Below, one piece after another: positions 21,120 through 30,449 of a DNA stretch of 64,000 nt (positions are counted from its first letter, which is position 1; each line of letters starts with the position of its first letter). Where the stretch lies: contig OZ025695.1 of the NCBI GenBank assembly GCA_964019335.1, positions 248,001 through 312,000 on the forward strand, written 5' to 3'. The notes under the pieces are model-generated. The model saw nothing but the letters and a program-made list of their open reading frames with translations, did not search any database and was not told the origin of the DNA. A program made the position numbers and the translations under genes. Source of the stretch: Diplonema japonicum. Lineage: Eukaryota > Euglenozoa > Diplonemea > Diplonemida > Diplonemidae.

Positions 21120-21790
21120 GTGCCGGAACGAAGACGGTCTGTTTGGCACAAGCCGCTATCGGGGCACCGGTAGCGGGGGTGTAAGACCACTCAGACTCGG
21201 TCTGAGCAAAAGGCATTCTCTCCCATCGCGCGGCGTGTGCGTGGTTGCGTGCGGCGGCGACACCCACCGTTCCTGTTCATTCCACCAGCGTCGAGAGGCT
21301 GAGACCGATCTCGCGCACAGTGGAGGCCACAGGTTGTTCCCGGCGCCCTTGTAGCGTTGTCAGTCCTACCCCAACTGAAAGGCCAGTCAGGACACAGGCT
21401 AACTGGGTACAGGTACTCGGACAACGGTGGGATGAACAGGAGCGGTGAGTTGTGGCTGGTGTCGCTGGTGAGTGGCGTACGGTTTGTTTGTGCTGGTTCC
21501 GCTGTGTTGTGGTGTGATGCGGGCGGCGGCGTCGCCCAGTGTTCCAGCGTACCCCATCCGAGAGACGTGAGGCTGAGACCGGTCTCGCGCGGAGTGGAGG
21601 CCACAGTGTTGATCCCGGCGCCCTTCAGGCAATGACCGCCCTGTCGCAACTGGAAGGCCAGACAGATCGGTAGCCGAACTGGGTACAGATAAACGGATCG
21701 ACGGTGGGGTGCACGGGGACACTGGAAGAGAACTGGTGGCGGTGGAGGTGCGCTGGTCTGTCTGCGTGGCGTGTGCTGCTGGGTGCGAGG
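21120..21790. repeat. GC-rich tandem repeat, about 274-bp period, two to three degenerate units
   Basis: The block GAGGCTGAGACCGATCTCGC...GGCGCCCTTGTAG (from about 21295) recurs as GAGGCTGAGACCGGTCTCGC...GGCGCCCTTCAG (from about 21569), with related GCGGCGGCG sequence before each unit. It lies between two family B ends. Tandem monomers at the head of a non-LTR element often act as a promoter, so this may be the 5' region of the family B element. Confidence 0.5.
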
Positions 21791-21939
21791 CGTGCTGTGC
21801 CGGGCCGGCAAGAAGTAGAAGTAGATTTAAACTTTTTTAGTAATAGTACTCTCATCCCCCATGTCTTCCCTTTTTTTTGCCCTGTCGTGCACCCCAACTT
21901 CTTTCCTCCTCTCTGGTTATGTTTTCCTTACAATTTTAT

Positions 21940-22338
21940 TTTCCAAAGGCTCCACAGCCCAACAAAACCGGCTGAAGGGGATGCCTCCGTGCCGGTGTGC
22001 CTACGAGCACTGACGAGGTACCCCACCCCTTGAAATCCCGGAGGTTCGGCCAAAGGGTGCTGTTGTGCGATGCGGGCTGGTGAGATGCCGAGGGACGTTG
22101 AAGGTGGGCACAGTTGCGAACGCTGGGAGCCCCCGGGCCTGCCCACCTCCCGCCTCGGTACGTATGGATAGTTGTGGGAGGGTTTTCTTTAAACTTTTAC
22201 AAAAAATTTGTCAACCCCTCCTCGTTCCCCCTTTCACTTGCAGGAGGCCCTTCAGGCCTCCTGCACCTATCCCCCCCCCCCAGCCTTTAGCTTCGCACGA
22301 CAGTGGTACATTTATTATTATTATTATTAAAAAAATTG
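21940..22338 (+). mobile_element. Retroelement 3' end, family B, copy 2, abutting tRNA-Met
   Basis: Matches 20600-20980 (GGGGATGCCTCCGTGCC, GTACGTATGGATAGTT, CCCCAGCC) and ends TTATTATTATTATTA plus A7. Only about 7 nt (TGCCGTAA) separate it from the first base of the tRNA-Met at 22345, so the insertion point lies within the tRNA's 5' palindrome flank. Confidence 0.7.
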
Positions 22339-22344
22339 CCGTAA

Positions 22345-22417
22345 GCGAGGTTGGCGCAGTCGGCAGCGCGTAGGTCTCATAATCCTAAGGTCGTCAGTTC
22401 GATCCTGGCACCTCGCA
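22345..22417 (+). tRNA. tRNA-Met(CAT), elongator type
   Basis: Same 73-nt sequence as the three minus-strand copies, with intact stems and a TTTTTT terminator directly after it. Its upstream flank is (TTA)n, A-run, TTGCCGTAA, a version of the palindrome flank partly replaced by the retroelement tail. Confidence 0.96.
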
Positions 22418-22486
22418 TTTTTTCCCGCCGCTCGCATGACAGTGATACATTCATTTATTCATCTTTTGTCCGCAAAATAAATGTGA

Positions 22487-22558
22487 TCCGGCATAGTATA
22501 GTGGTTAGAACACCTGGCCCTCACCCAGGAGACCGGGGTTCAATTCCCCGTGCCGGAA
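22487..22558 (+). tRNA. tRNA-Glu(CTC)
   Basis: 72-nt cloverleaf with acceptor TCCGGCA/TGCCGGA, anticodon stem CCTGG/CCAGG, loop CCCTCAC (anticodon CTC), T-arm GGGGTTCAATTCCCC and a T6 terminator. 69 bp downstream of tRNA-Met on the same strand. No intron. Confidence 0.95.
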
Positions 22559-22611
22559 TTTTTTTAAAAACACGATGTCAAGCTTGACCATTGGTTTTTG
22601 AGCGATAAAAA

Positions 22612-22630
22612 TGCAGGTGCCAGGATCGAA
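22612..22630 (-). repeat. Remnant of a tRNA-Met 3' end
   Basis: GCAGGTGCCAGGATCGAA repeats the last bases (T-arm and acceptor side, one base short) of the adjacent tRNA-Met at 22638-22710, separated by an A-run. It looks like a partial duplication of the tRNA 3' end or slippage at the terminator. Confidence 0.6.
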
Positions 22631-22637
22631 AAAAAAA

Positions 22638-22710
22638 TGCGAGGTGCCAGGATCGAACTGACGACCTTAGGATTATGAGACCTACGCGCTGCCGACTGCG
22701 CCAACCTCGC
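22638..22710 (-). tRNA. tRNA-Met(CAT), elongator type
   Basis: Third copy, 73 nt, same sequence, followed in sense by a run of nine T. Upstream flank GAGAATCTCCCGCAA is a decayed form of the CGGGAATTTCCCGCAA palindrome. It faces the tRNA-Glu gene (convergent, 79 bp apart). Confidence 0.95.
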
Positions 22711-22897
22711 TTGCGGGAGATTCTCGCGAATAAGATGAATGTGCGAGAAGTGGGGCAGTATTAGCCTGCGAGACAGAAATTGGAACAAGGACCTGAAGAG
22801 ATCACACAGGACATGATATGAGCGTGGGTAGAAAACCAAAAAAAAGAAATGAATAACACAGAGTGCAATCTAGTACATACAGGGAGGATAAAGTAAA

Positions 22898-24481
22898 CTA
22901 CATTATTGTGCAGCGTTTGCGGCTTTTTTTTTTTGATTTGACACGGGGCGGGTTCGTGGGGGACAATTTTTTATGAGTGGCTTTTGTGTTGATTCTCGGT
23001 GGTAGGGGCGGCGGCTGGCTTGGGTCCCACTTCACAAATCTATCCTGCTGCGGAACAGGTTGTGGTGGGAGCGGTTGTTTTCTTCGGCATGCTTCTGAAC
23101 GGACCGCACAACCGAGGCCTTGTCGTTCCGCCCGGATCTCTCTCACAAGCTGGTGGAAAGCTTCTGCGATATTGATTTTCTCCTTGGCGGAGGTCTCCAA
23201 GAACGGTACTATTTGACATTCGCGAAAATTAAAAAAAAAATACCATCACCAAAGATCGCAGCTGTCTCGAGTCCCCATTCTGCGTCCACCGTCCTTTCGT
23301 TGGTTGTATCACACTTATTACCTATCAGCACCGTTGGGACCGCCTGCGTGAATTACTTCAGGTAAAGATATGCATACATTGCCTCGTTCTTGAAGAACAT
23401 CAGAGTACTGGGACTTGAGCTCTTCGAGTGAACTTACGTCAGTGACACTGTACACTGCTAGCAAACCGTCGGACCTTTAAATTCGCAATCTTCTTTTTTT
23501 TAATCCATACTTTCTGTAATATTGAGAACGCAGTGAAGCGTACTCTTCTTGCCCTGCCATGTCCACAACCTCCAGGAAGCACATCTTTGAATCTACCTTG
23601 TCTTGCTTCTTGTAGGTATCACATATGTTCGGGTCGTAATCAGAGACAAATGTTTCTTGTATGTACTGCACAGAAATCGCTGACTTTCCAACGTTGCCAG
23701 CACCGATGACGGCAATGCGGTACTGCGTGAGGAGAGAGGGGGGCTCCGGGAGGGGTTCCCTCGCAGGAGACGGAGAGTATGTGACGGAATTAAGCCCGAG
23801 CGCGAATAAATCACCCAACAGCTTCTGTTGCTCCTTGGCAGGCATTGCGTTGGTGAGCGCGATCATTGTCATCGACACACCCACAGGGTACATCGATATG
23901 TGAACCTGTCCATCAATGCTGAGCCCTGAAGCGGGTGTGATTCCTGATGGGGTCATTGTTGTCCCGCTGATGATAAAAGTTCTACCGTTCACATTTAACG
24001 ACCCCTTCGGTCTGTCTGCCACCGCACTGGCGAACATTTTGGCGTACCGCTCATGCCCTCCTCCGTATCTGAACACTTGATTGTACATTGGCCTCCAAAT
24101 TACTTCATCTCGATCAGCAAAGAACACAGGACTCGTCATCAGCAACGTCAATAGTTCATCAGGGTTTAAGAACGGCGTTACTAGGTGCAACACAGCCAAC
24201 GGAAGTGTCATTGAACCCTCGCACACCTTGCCATCACCTTTCCTGAGCGTTGCCAGATAAGATTTCGCTGTGTATCGCAAAGGTCGGAGGTACTCATCGG
24301 CATAACCGTAATCTCTGCCTTTCTCAGATATCTCCAGTGCCAGCTCAGCGTCGTGCTCGTCCATTGTGACGCCGTGAACGCCGTTCTTTTCATCAACAAC
24401 CCCTGCCACCCATTCACCCTCCGGTATCTTTTCGAGGAGCTTCTTGGCACCACACAACCTCCTTTCTGCAGGTTGAACCAT
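22898..24481 (-). CDS. F-box and Ras-family GTPase fusion protein with CAAX box
   Basis: Four exons: 24481-23511, 23474-23378, 23343-23244, 23208-22898 (introns 34-36 nt, GT-AG), giving 492 residues. Residues 92-133 read as an F-box (LPLAVLHLVTPFL...ADRDEVIWRPMY), the module that docks to Skp1 in SCF ubiquitin ligases. Residues about 160-230 weakly resemble the second half of profilin. From about 254 a complete Ras G domain follows: G1 GAGNVGKSA, switch I YDPNICDTYKKQ, G3 DMAGQEEY (Met replaces the usual Thr), NKCD, ETSAKEK, then a Pro-rich basic tail ending CTIM, a farnesylation-type CAAX. The ATG is 25 nt beyond the tRNA-Met at 24507; the first base of the open frame further upstream is a TTG. 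The fusion is supported by one uninterrupted first exon. Confidence 0.85.
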
Positions 24482-24506
24482 TTTCAACCCTTCTGTAAAT
24501 AAAAAA

Positions 24507-24579
24507 TGCGAGGTGCCAGGATCGAACTGACGACCTTAGGATTATGAGACCTACGCGCTGCCGACTGCGCCAACCTCGC
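24507..24579 (-). tRNA. tRNA-Met(CAT), elongator type
   Basis: Fourth copy, 73 nt. Upstream flank CATACGGGAATTTCCCGCAA carries the perfect 13-bp palindrome. Downstream in sense: TTTTTTATTTACAG, then AAGGGTTGAAA and the ATG of the F-box-Ras gene. Confidence 0.96.
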
Positions 24580-24636
24580 TTGCGGGAAATTCCCGTATGA
24601 ATGTGAATACTGGCGCAACAGTTTTAATCAAATGAC

Positions 24637-26243
24637 GTTGCCTCACCATACTCTTCGACTTTTCGAAGGCGTTCAACAGAGTCAACCACAAAGCCCTGAT
24701 ACAGAAGATGATGCAGAAGCGCTTCCCTGCAGCCTACACCAAGTGGGTTGCCTCCTTCCTGGAGTTCAGGACAGCAAGAGTGATTGTAGAAGGTGTCAAG
24801 GGATCCCCCTACAAAGTCAAGAGCGGCGTTCCGCAGGGTTCTGTACTCGGTCCGGTCCTATTCACCATATTCGTAGACGACCTTGCGAGGGAATGACTGG
24901 TCTCACCACGATCTACGCCGACGACGTCGCGGTGGTAGTCTGCCACGACAAGGACTGAGCTTGAAGCAAGGGCCACAGCGGTAGTGGGTGCGGTAGAAGA
25001 CTGGTGCGCCCGATGGGGGATGCAACTGAGCAGGGAGAAGACTTTATTCGTCTCCACGCCAAGTGCGAACCGTACGACTTCCACATCTACTTCCCCTCGA
25101 CCACGAAAACACACTCAGGGTTGGAGTTTTGGCAATCGAAGCTCAAGGGCCGACTCATCACAGGAGGACCTTCCCATCTGGTGGGAAGAAGGCTCTTAGC
25201 CGTGAACCGCACAGCCACGACATATCGCGACATTTCTTCGCTTGTCTCCAGCAGGCTGGTACGACTTCACAACGGCCGTGACAGTCGAGAGACGTGACAG
25301 AGCCAAATACCTGGGGATCACCCTGGACGCCGACTTGACCTTCGAAGCCCATGCCCGAGACATTGTCAAGAGGTACGACAAGCGCATTCGCTCCTCTCCG
25401 GTTCATCCTGGGGCAGTTCCGCTGGTGCGGCGACCACAGGATGGACGAAAAGAGCGCTGGACACGGCAAGGAAATCCGGGCTCGGAACGGCGGCCTCCCA
25501 GCTCTTAGGGAGCACAACGAAGGCACCACCCTGGGTGGAAGGTATCCGAGTAGACCCCTACGCCACCGACACACGGAGGGCCCTACCCGACGACGTAAGG
25601 GCGGCTGCGGCTGCGAAAAAACTGGCCGAGATTCCCAGCGATGCCTTGGTTGTGTACACGGACGGCTCGGTGGCGGGGGGAAGAGGAGGTGCAGGGGTCG
25701 CCATCAAGGTCCCTGACCTGGACTTCACCCTCACCACCTCGCATGGGGCCGGCGCGGTCTCCACGCCCATGTGCGCCGAAGGCACCGCTATCCTGAAGGG
25801 GCTGCAGGAAGCCGGGGAGGTGTACAGGACGGCTGCGAGTCTGCGGGGGCGCCCCCTCTACCTGCTCACGGACTCCCAATCGATGCTAAGGGGGCTCGCC
25901 GGTGGCCCCGGCCGGCAGAGGGAAATCACGGACAGACGGATCTGGGACGCCGCTTCGTGGCTCAGGACCAAGCGCTCTGGAGACGTGCATTTCTGGTTTG
26001 TTCCCTCTCACTGCGGTGTGTCCTTCCCTAGCCCCCGCTGCGAGAACCTTCTTCGACACCAGGCTGCCGCTCCGCGCGCTGCTTTCCAAGCACTCCGCCG
26101 AGGTCTGCGCCTTCACCGAGGCCTCCGGGCTCTTAACATGGTTCGAGTGTGGGATCCTCCCCCCGACCAACGCTGCTCAAGGGTGAACATGAGCCCAAAA
26201 TAGACCCCCCTTTTTCTTTTCCCAAACTCCCTACCTCTCCCCC

Positions 26244-26274
<31 letters not shown>

Positions 26275-26545
26275 ACACACACAAAACGGGCCAAAGAACG
26301 CCTCCCAAGAGATGGTCACGGATGGCCGGGAGGACGCAGCACGAGGACGCTCCTGCGTTAAATCTCGAGGGGTTCGCCCCGCATGTAATCAGCCAAGTCG
26401 GCTGTCCCATGCAAGGGGAACGGAGAGCCGGAGGGATGGTCCAACCCACGTGGTGGCCCTCTCGGTTCCTCCAGACAAAAGACTGGAACACACCCCCCCC
26501 CAGTTTCCCCCCAGTGGTTATTATTGCAAAAAAAAAAAAAAAAAA
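24637..26545 (+). mobile_element. 5'-truncated ingi-like element with target site duplication
   Basis: Flanked by AATCAAATGAC at 24626-24636 and 26546-26556, an 11-bp duplication partly inside the A-tail. The body begins inside the RT domain and ends CAGTGGTTATTATTGC plus about 20 A, the same terminal design as the family A/B ends. Contains a CA microsatellite at about 26260-26283 after a C-run. Confidence 0.78.
24640..26190 (+). pseudogene. Reverse transcriptase and RNase H remnant
   Basis: Pieces in different frames: [16 protein letters not shown], then [35 protein letters not shown] (catalytic YADD), EDWCARWGMQLSREKT, AKYLGITLDADLTFE, and an RNase H with VVYTDGSVAGG, LLTDSQS and FVPSHCG. 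At least four frameshifts or stops interrupt it. Order and motifs match the ingi-like element at 16948-18389. Confidence 0.72.
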
Positions 26546-26556
26546 AATCAAATGAC

Positions 26557-26692
26557 CTCGAATACACCTAAACAGCACCAGGAAAGAGCATCGGAGGAGC
26601 TTTTAACTGCACAAGAAACAATAGTTAACTGCCATTTCAAAAAATAAAATATGGTTCAGTTATGCGTTAAACATACTGCTAACTCTTTATTT
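26557..26692. other. Short spacer, no gene
   Basis: AT-rich sequence between the retroelement target duplication and the stop codon of the DeSI-like gene; presumably its 3' untranslated region. Confidence 0.4.
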
Positions 26693-27247
26693 CTATTTCT
26701 TAAACTTACTCAACCCAGATGCAAAGCCAGCTTGGATACCCGAAACAAGATTTGCAGCCTTGGCCTTGACACCAGAGGACTCCATTGCCCTGTTAGCATC
26801 AGTGAGTGCTGAAGAGCCCATTTCTCTGACAGAGGACCCAGCGCCGGCGAAACGGTTCACCCACGTGGGGATAGGGCCCACACCGAGGGCCTTGGCGAAG
26901 GCGTCGCAGAAGGAGCAACAGTTTTTAGAAAGGAGGTCGTAGGTGTTGCCCTTCCAGTCGGGTGCCATGCTCTGAAGAAGATCCTTGACCTCTGACTCAC
27001 TCATATTAGTCTCACCCATGTCAAGGCTTTCCTTGTATCTGTGCATCGAACACTTTGCAGGCTCTTCAGTGAAGATCCCGCTGCAATCTGAGGTTGTGCA
27101 CCCAAAGCTCCATTCTACCCCGTACACTTCGATGCCACCATGGAATGCACCGCCTACACTAGCTGCGTCTTTGAAGACCTTATTTACATATTTAGTGACC
27201 GCCACATTGGTAACATCATAAACGTGGAGGGTGACCTTTGCAGGCAT
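26693..27247 (-). CDS. PPPDE peptidase, DeSI-like deSUMOylating/deubiquitinating isopeptidase
   Basis: 184 residues. Catalytic dyad by family position: His36 in GAFHGGIEVYGVEWSFG and Cys110 in YDLLSKNCCSFCDAF, the two invariant stretches of the PPPDE (DUF862) fold. Members remove SUMO or ubiquitin from proteins. The C-terminus (residues about 130-184) is Ala/Ser/Gly-rich and predicted disordered. In sense, a pyrimidine-rich stretch ending CACTACTACACAG precedes the ATG by 13 nt. No intron. Confidence 0.88.
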   Translation of the reverse strand: MPAKVTLHVYDVTNVAVTKYVNKVFKDAASVGGAFHGGIEVYGVEWSFGCTTSDCSGIFTEEPAKCSMHRYKESLDMGETNMSESEVKDLLQSMAPDWKGNTYDLLSKNCCSFCDAFAKALGVGPIPTWVNRFAGAGSSVREMGSSALTDANRAMESSGVKAKAANLVSGIQAGFASGLSKFKK

Positions 27248-27322
27248 ATGAAAAGCTCACCTGTGTAGTAGTGCGAGATGAAGCGGGGGAAAGGGCTGAG
27301 GGAAAAGAAAAGAAAAAAAAAA

Positions 27323-28141
27323 TTACCAAGAACTCCCGGGGATCGACCAGTCGCACGTCGAGACGAATTTCTTCTTCTTTGCTGCAGGTTCTTCCGGTTC
27401 GCTGCTTGAACTGTCGTGGTTGGCCTGCTGCCGTCTTGCTTCCCTCGCTTCCTTTGCTTCTTTAATCTGTAGGAGTTTGATGGTTTGCCTTGCGGAGTTG
27501 AAAATCCCGTCGGTAGGTTTCTTGCAGATAAAACATCCTTTGCGCTTTGTTTCATGCGCGGTGGCGCATGTTGAGCAAAAGACGTGTTTGCAGTTCACAG
27601 TGATGACTGGGTCGATGTACTGCTTGGAACAGATCCGGCAGGTGATCTGATCGATTTCGGCTTGCTTCTTTTTTTCTTCTTCCTCGGCAGCCAGGGTTGC
27701 TAGCTGTTTGTTTGCTTGCTCCCAGCTTTTGTCAACTTCTGATTGGTCGTAATCACCTATGATGTGTGCATATTTGCAGCTGTCGCCGTACTGGCATTTC
27801 CCTTTCATTTGGAATGGTTTGCAAATGTGTGTTTTGCTGTCTTGCACTGTGGTTCTTTGCATTGCGGAGCTCAGTTCCCTTGCCTCTTTCCCGGTGGAGT
27901 TCTCAACAGCTTCTCTGTCTCTCATGCGCTTGTCGAGCTCGGCCGCGTACTCTTCCCCCATTTTGTTGAAGTCGTTCAGTTCCTTCTTCTTCACCCCTTC
28001 CACCTGTATCCCTTTACCACGCCTGGTGTCGATCCGACCTTGCACCACGGCTTCATTCTGGTGTCCGTCGTCGCTGTCCGGTTCTTCTTCCGTTGGCTTT
28101 TTTCGCAAATTTGTATTGCCTCGGGTTCGCTTTTTGAACAT
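27323..28141 (-). CDS. CCCH-RING protein, RNF113/Cwc24 homologue
   Basis: 272 residues. CCCH finger at 107-126 (C-x8-C-x5-C-x3-H, in CKPFQMKGKCQYGDSCKYAH) and a RING at 168-206 (CRIC...CKHVFCSTC...CFIC). The order CCCH then RING with a short Glu-rich linker is the RNF113A/Cwc24 architecture. In yeast and humans this protein joins the activated spliceosome near the 5' splice site. Basic N-terminus, Lys/Ser-rich C-terminus. In sense, TTTTTCCTTCCGCAAG ends about 30 nt before the ATG. Intron removal in this organism agrees with the gene's presence. Confidence 0.85.
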   Translation of the reverse strand: MFKKRTRGNTNLRKKPTEEEPDSDDGHQNEAVVQGRIDTRRGKGIQVEGVKKKELNDFNKMGEEYAAELDKRMRDREAVENSTGKEARELSSAMQRTTVQDSKTHICKPFQMKGKCQYGDSCKYAHIIGDYDQSEVDKSWEQANKQLATLAAEEEEKKKQAEIDQITCRICSKQYIDPVITVNCKHVFCSTCATAHETKRKGCFICKKPTDGIFNSARQTIKLLQIKEAKEAREARRQQANHDSSSSEPEEPAAKKKKFVSTCDWSIPGSSW

Positions 28142-28238
28142 TTTTCTTTTTTTTTTCTTTTTTTTTTCTTTTCTTGCGGAAGGAAAAATTTACTTCGGTG
28201 TTGCATTAAAAGAACGAGAAAAGAAAAAGCTCCCCAAG

Positions 28239-28280
<42 letters not shown>

Positions 28281-28415
28281 GGCTAAAACAGTTTTAACAC
28301 CCCTCGCCGACATTTCGAGATTAATGTATCTCCGTAGTTTTTAAAGTGTTTTTTTTTCCTCTTTTTTTTTTTTCGCCCATTCCTTTTCCGGTGCTATTTT
28401 CTTTTTTTTTTTTCT

Positions 28416-30230
28416 TCAACGCTTGTTCCTCTTCCCGCGAGTTTTTTGCCTGACTTCCTCTTGCTGGAACATCCGTTTTGATTTTTTATGCGTGATGCCC
28501 TCGGCGTAACGGAAATTGGTGCACTGAGGTATATCTGTGATGTCAACGACTTCCGGCTCGTTGAAGAGGAGGTGGTGTGTGTACTCTGAGAAGAAACCCG
28601 TCAGCTGCATCTCAGGATCAAGTGCATGGCGGACTCTTTGCGCGAGGTATCGTTCGTACACGGAAATGGGGTTCGCCTCAATGACAGCCCGGGGAAGGAC
28701 AAAAGACGCACAGCACCAGTTCTGCAACCTGGTACCCTTAATGGGCCGGATATCGGAAAACAGACTGTTCCAGGAATTGATCCACCGCTTAACAACACCT
28801 TGGTTTTCCCACACCGTCCACTTGTCCATCATATCGACCATTGTAAGGGGCGTGTACCGTCCTGTTGTTACTGCACATTCCACGGCATCATCGATGATGA
28901 GAGCGAGATCGCCCGGCTGATGCCAGGAGTGAAGATGCCCATGAATGAAAACTGTGTAGTCAGCCACCGGTTTCATAGGATCCCTGTCGATAAGGTACCC
29001 TAAGTAACCCCATGACTCTGTACAAATGTGTCTCGAGTGGCGTTTTTCCAAAGGTGCGCCCCATATCTTCGATAGATGCACTGCGCAGTGCATGTTACGC
29101 CGCCACACCATGAACCCCCTGCTGACTAGCCCCGGGCTCGGGTCTAGATCCGTGCCTCCAATCACCACCAAAACATTTTTTTTCAGTATTTTCGGGTTCC
29201 ATATCCACGTCCCTATCGCGTTGGAACGTACCACAGAATGGTGCGTTTTTGAGAGCGTTGAAGAAGACGGTAATGTCTCGTCTGAACCCGAATTCGAACC
29301 GGTGTTCTCCGGATAGTCGCAAGAAGGTATCCCTGCCCCGGTTTCGACCTCTTCAGGTTCATTGAAAACAACATGATAGGTGCATAGATAGAAATAAGGT
29401 CCGATTACATCAGGTTTTAGAGCGAACATTTTGTCGTAGAACTCCTGGGGGAGCGCGTCGATGAGGGTTGTGGGGACAATGAATTCCCCGCCGCCCCAGG
29501 ATTGCAAGGTTTTCTTAGGACGGAGCCGGCGAAGATCTTTAAAATTTTTGTTGAAAATCTCCAGGACACGCGGCAGGTCAGCGTCTGGGTAGTCGTTGAA
29601 ATCCAGCGTGCGGTGTATGGGTGTGAACTTCTTTGTCAGGGAGGCGCAGTGAAGCGAAGCTTCGAGGCTTTCAAGGAGTTCGAACCCCACTTTACTGCTG
29701 TTTACAAATGCAACATAAGGCGCCTTCGGTTTTCCGAAATCTTTATCACGCATGTATGAATAGTAAGGGCCCGCCGACCCCATATTTTTCCTCTCCTCTA
29801 GCAACTCCTCATGTCTGTCAGTGTCGAAGGCGTCGCACTTTGTGTTGTTGCACCCCAGGTTCTGCCTCCACACAAGGTACCCGGCTTTGACAAGATCTAT
29901 TGTTGGATCGAGGCCTTGGCCAACCACTACTACGAGCTTGTGGATGTGCTTCCCATTGGGGTCCCACATCCAGTTCCCCACCTCGTTCGAGTGGAAATGA
30001 TATTCCGGTGGTTGTAGCCGCCGTTCGCGTTCGTCTTGTTCCTCTTCTTTCTGCGCCGATTGCCGTTGTTGTTGTTGTTGTTGATGTTGTTGTAGTAGTT
30101 GTAGTCGTTCTTCTTCCCTCACCACCGTCTTACACGGCTTGCTTGAAGCAGACTCATGTGTCGAATATAGTATTTGCCACAGCCCTAGCATCGCTATCGC
30201 TACGCCCGCCCACTTGTAACTGGCTGCCAT
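28416..30230 (-). CDS. Type II membrane protein with two tandem DUF3431-like domains
   Basis: 604 residues. One N-terminal transmembrane anchor (WAGVAIAMLGLWQILYS), a Gln-rich stem, then two homologous modules at about 85-310 and 335-585. Each has G-W-W-P (GNWMWDP / GTWIWNP), VVVG...LDP, G-VWR-N-C, then a conserved ending with a Gly/Ser-containing FIVP or FVLP segment, Tyr-His and LFNEPEVV or VFNEPEEV. The second module has FIHGHLHSWHQPGDLA. This resembles DUF3431 and Golgi glycosyltransferase-like proteins; assignment is tentative. Probably luminal in ER/Golgi. Confidence 0.55.
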   Translation of the reverse strand: MAASYKWAGVAIAMLGLWQILYSTHESASSKPCKTVVREEERLQLLQQHQQQQQQRQSAQKEEEQDERERRLQPPEYHFHSNEVGNWMWDPNGKHIHKLVVVVGQGLDPTIDLVKAGYLVWRQNLGCNNTKCDAFDTDRHEELLEERKNMGSAGPYYSYMRDKDFGKPKAPYVAFVNSSKVGFELLESLEASLHCASLTKKFTPIHRTLDFNDYPDADLPRVLEIFNKNFKDLRRLRPKKTLQSWGGGEFIVPTTLIDALPQEFYDKMFALKPDVIGPYFYLCTYHVVFNEPEEVETGAGIPSCDYPENTGSNSGSDETLPSSSTLSKTHHSVVRSNAIGTWIWNPKILKKNVLVVIGGTDLDPSPGLVSRGFMVWRRNMHCAVHLSKIWGAPLEKRHSRHICTESWGYLGYLIDRDPMKPVADYTVFIHGHLHSWHQPGDLALIIDDAVECAVTTGRYTPLTMVDMMDKWTVWENQGVVKRWINSWNSLFSDIRPIKGTRLQNWCCASFVLPRAVIEANPISVYERYLAQRVRHALDPEMQLTGFFSEYTHHLLFNEPEVVDITDIPQCTNFRYAEGITHKKSKRMFQQEEVRQKTRGKRNKR

Positions 30231-30449
30231 TTGTCGTTTTTGTGCCAGTATTTAAACCTCCCCCCCCTTGCTTCAGAAAGAATTTCGTTGATAAAAAGGC
30301 AGGGGGGGAGGGGGAGGGGCACTAAAGAAGGCACACTTTGCAATCGAATACGGGTACACTTTCCCTTTTCTTTTCTTTTTTTTTCTCCCCCCCCCTTCCA
30401 CACCAAACAACACTTCCACACCTTCTTTTTTTTTTCTCTCTTCTTCCCC

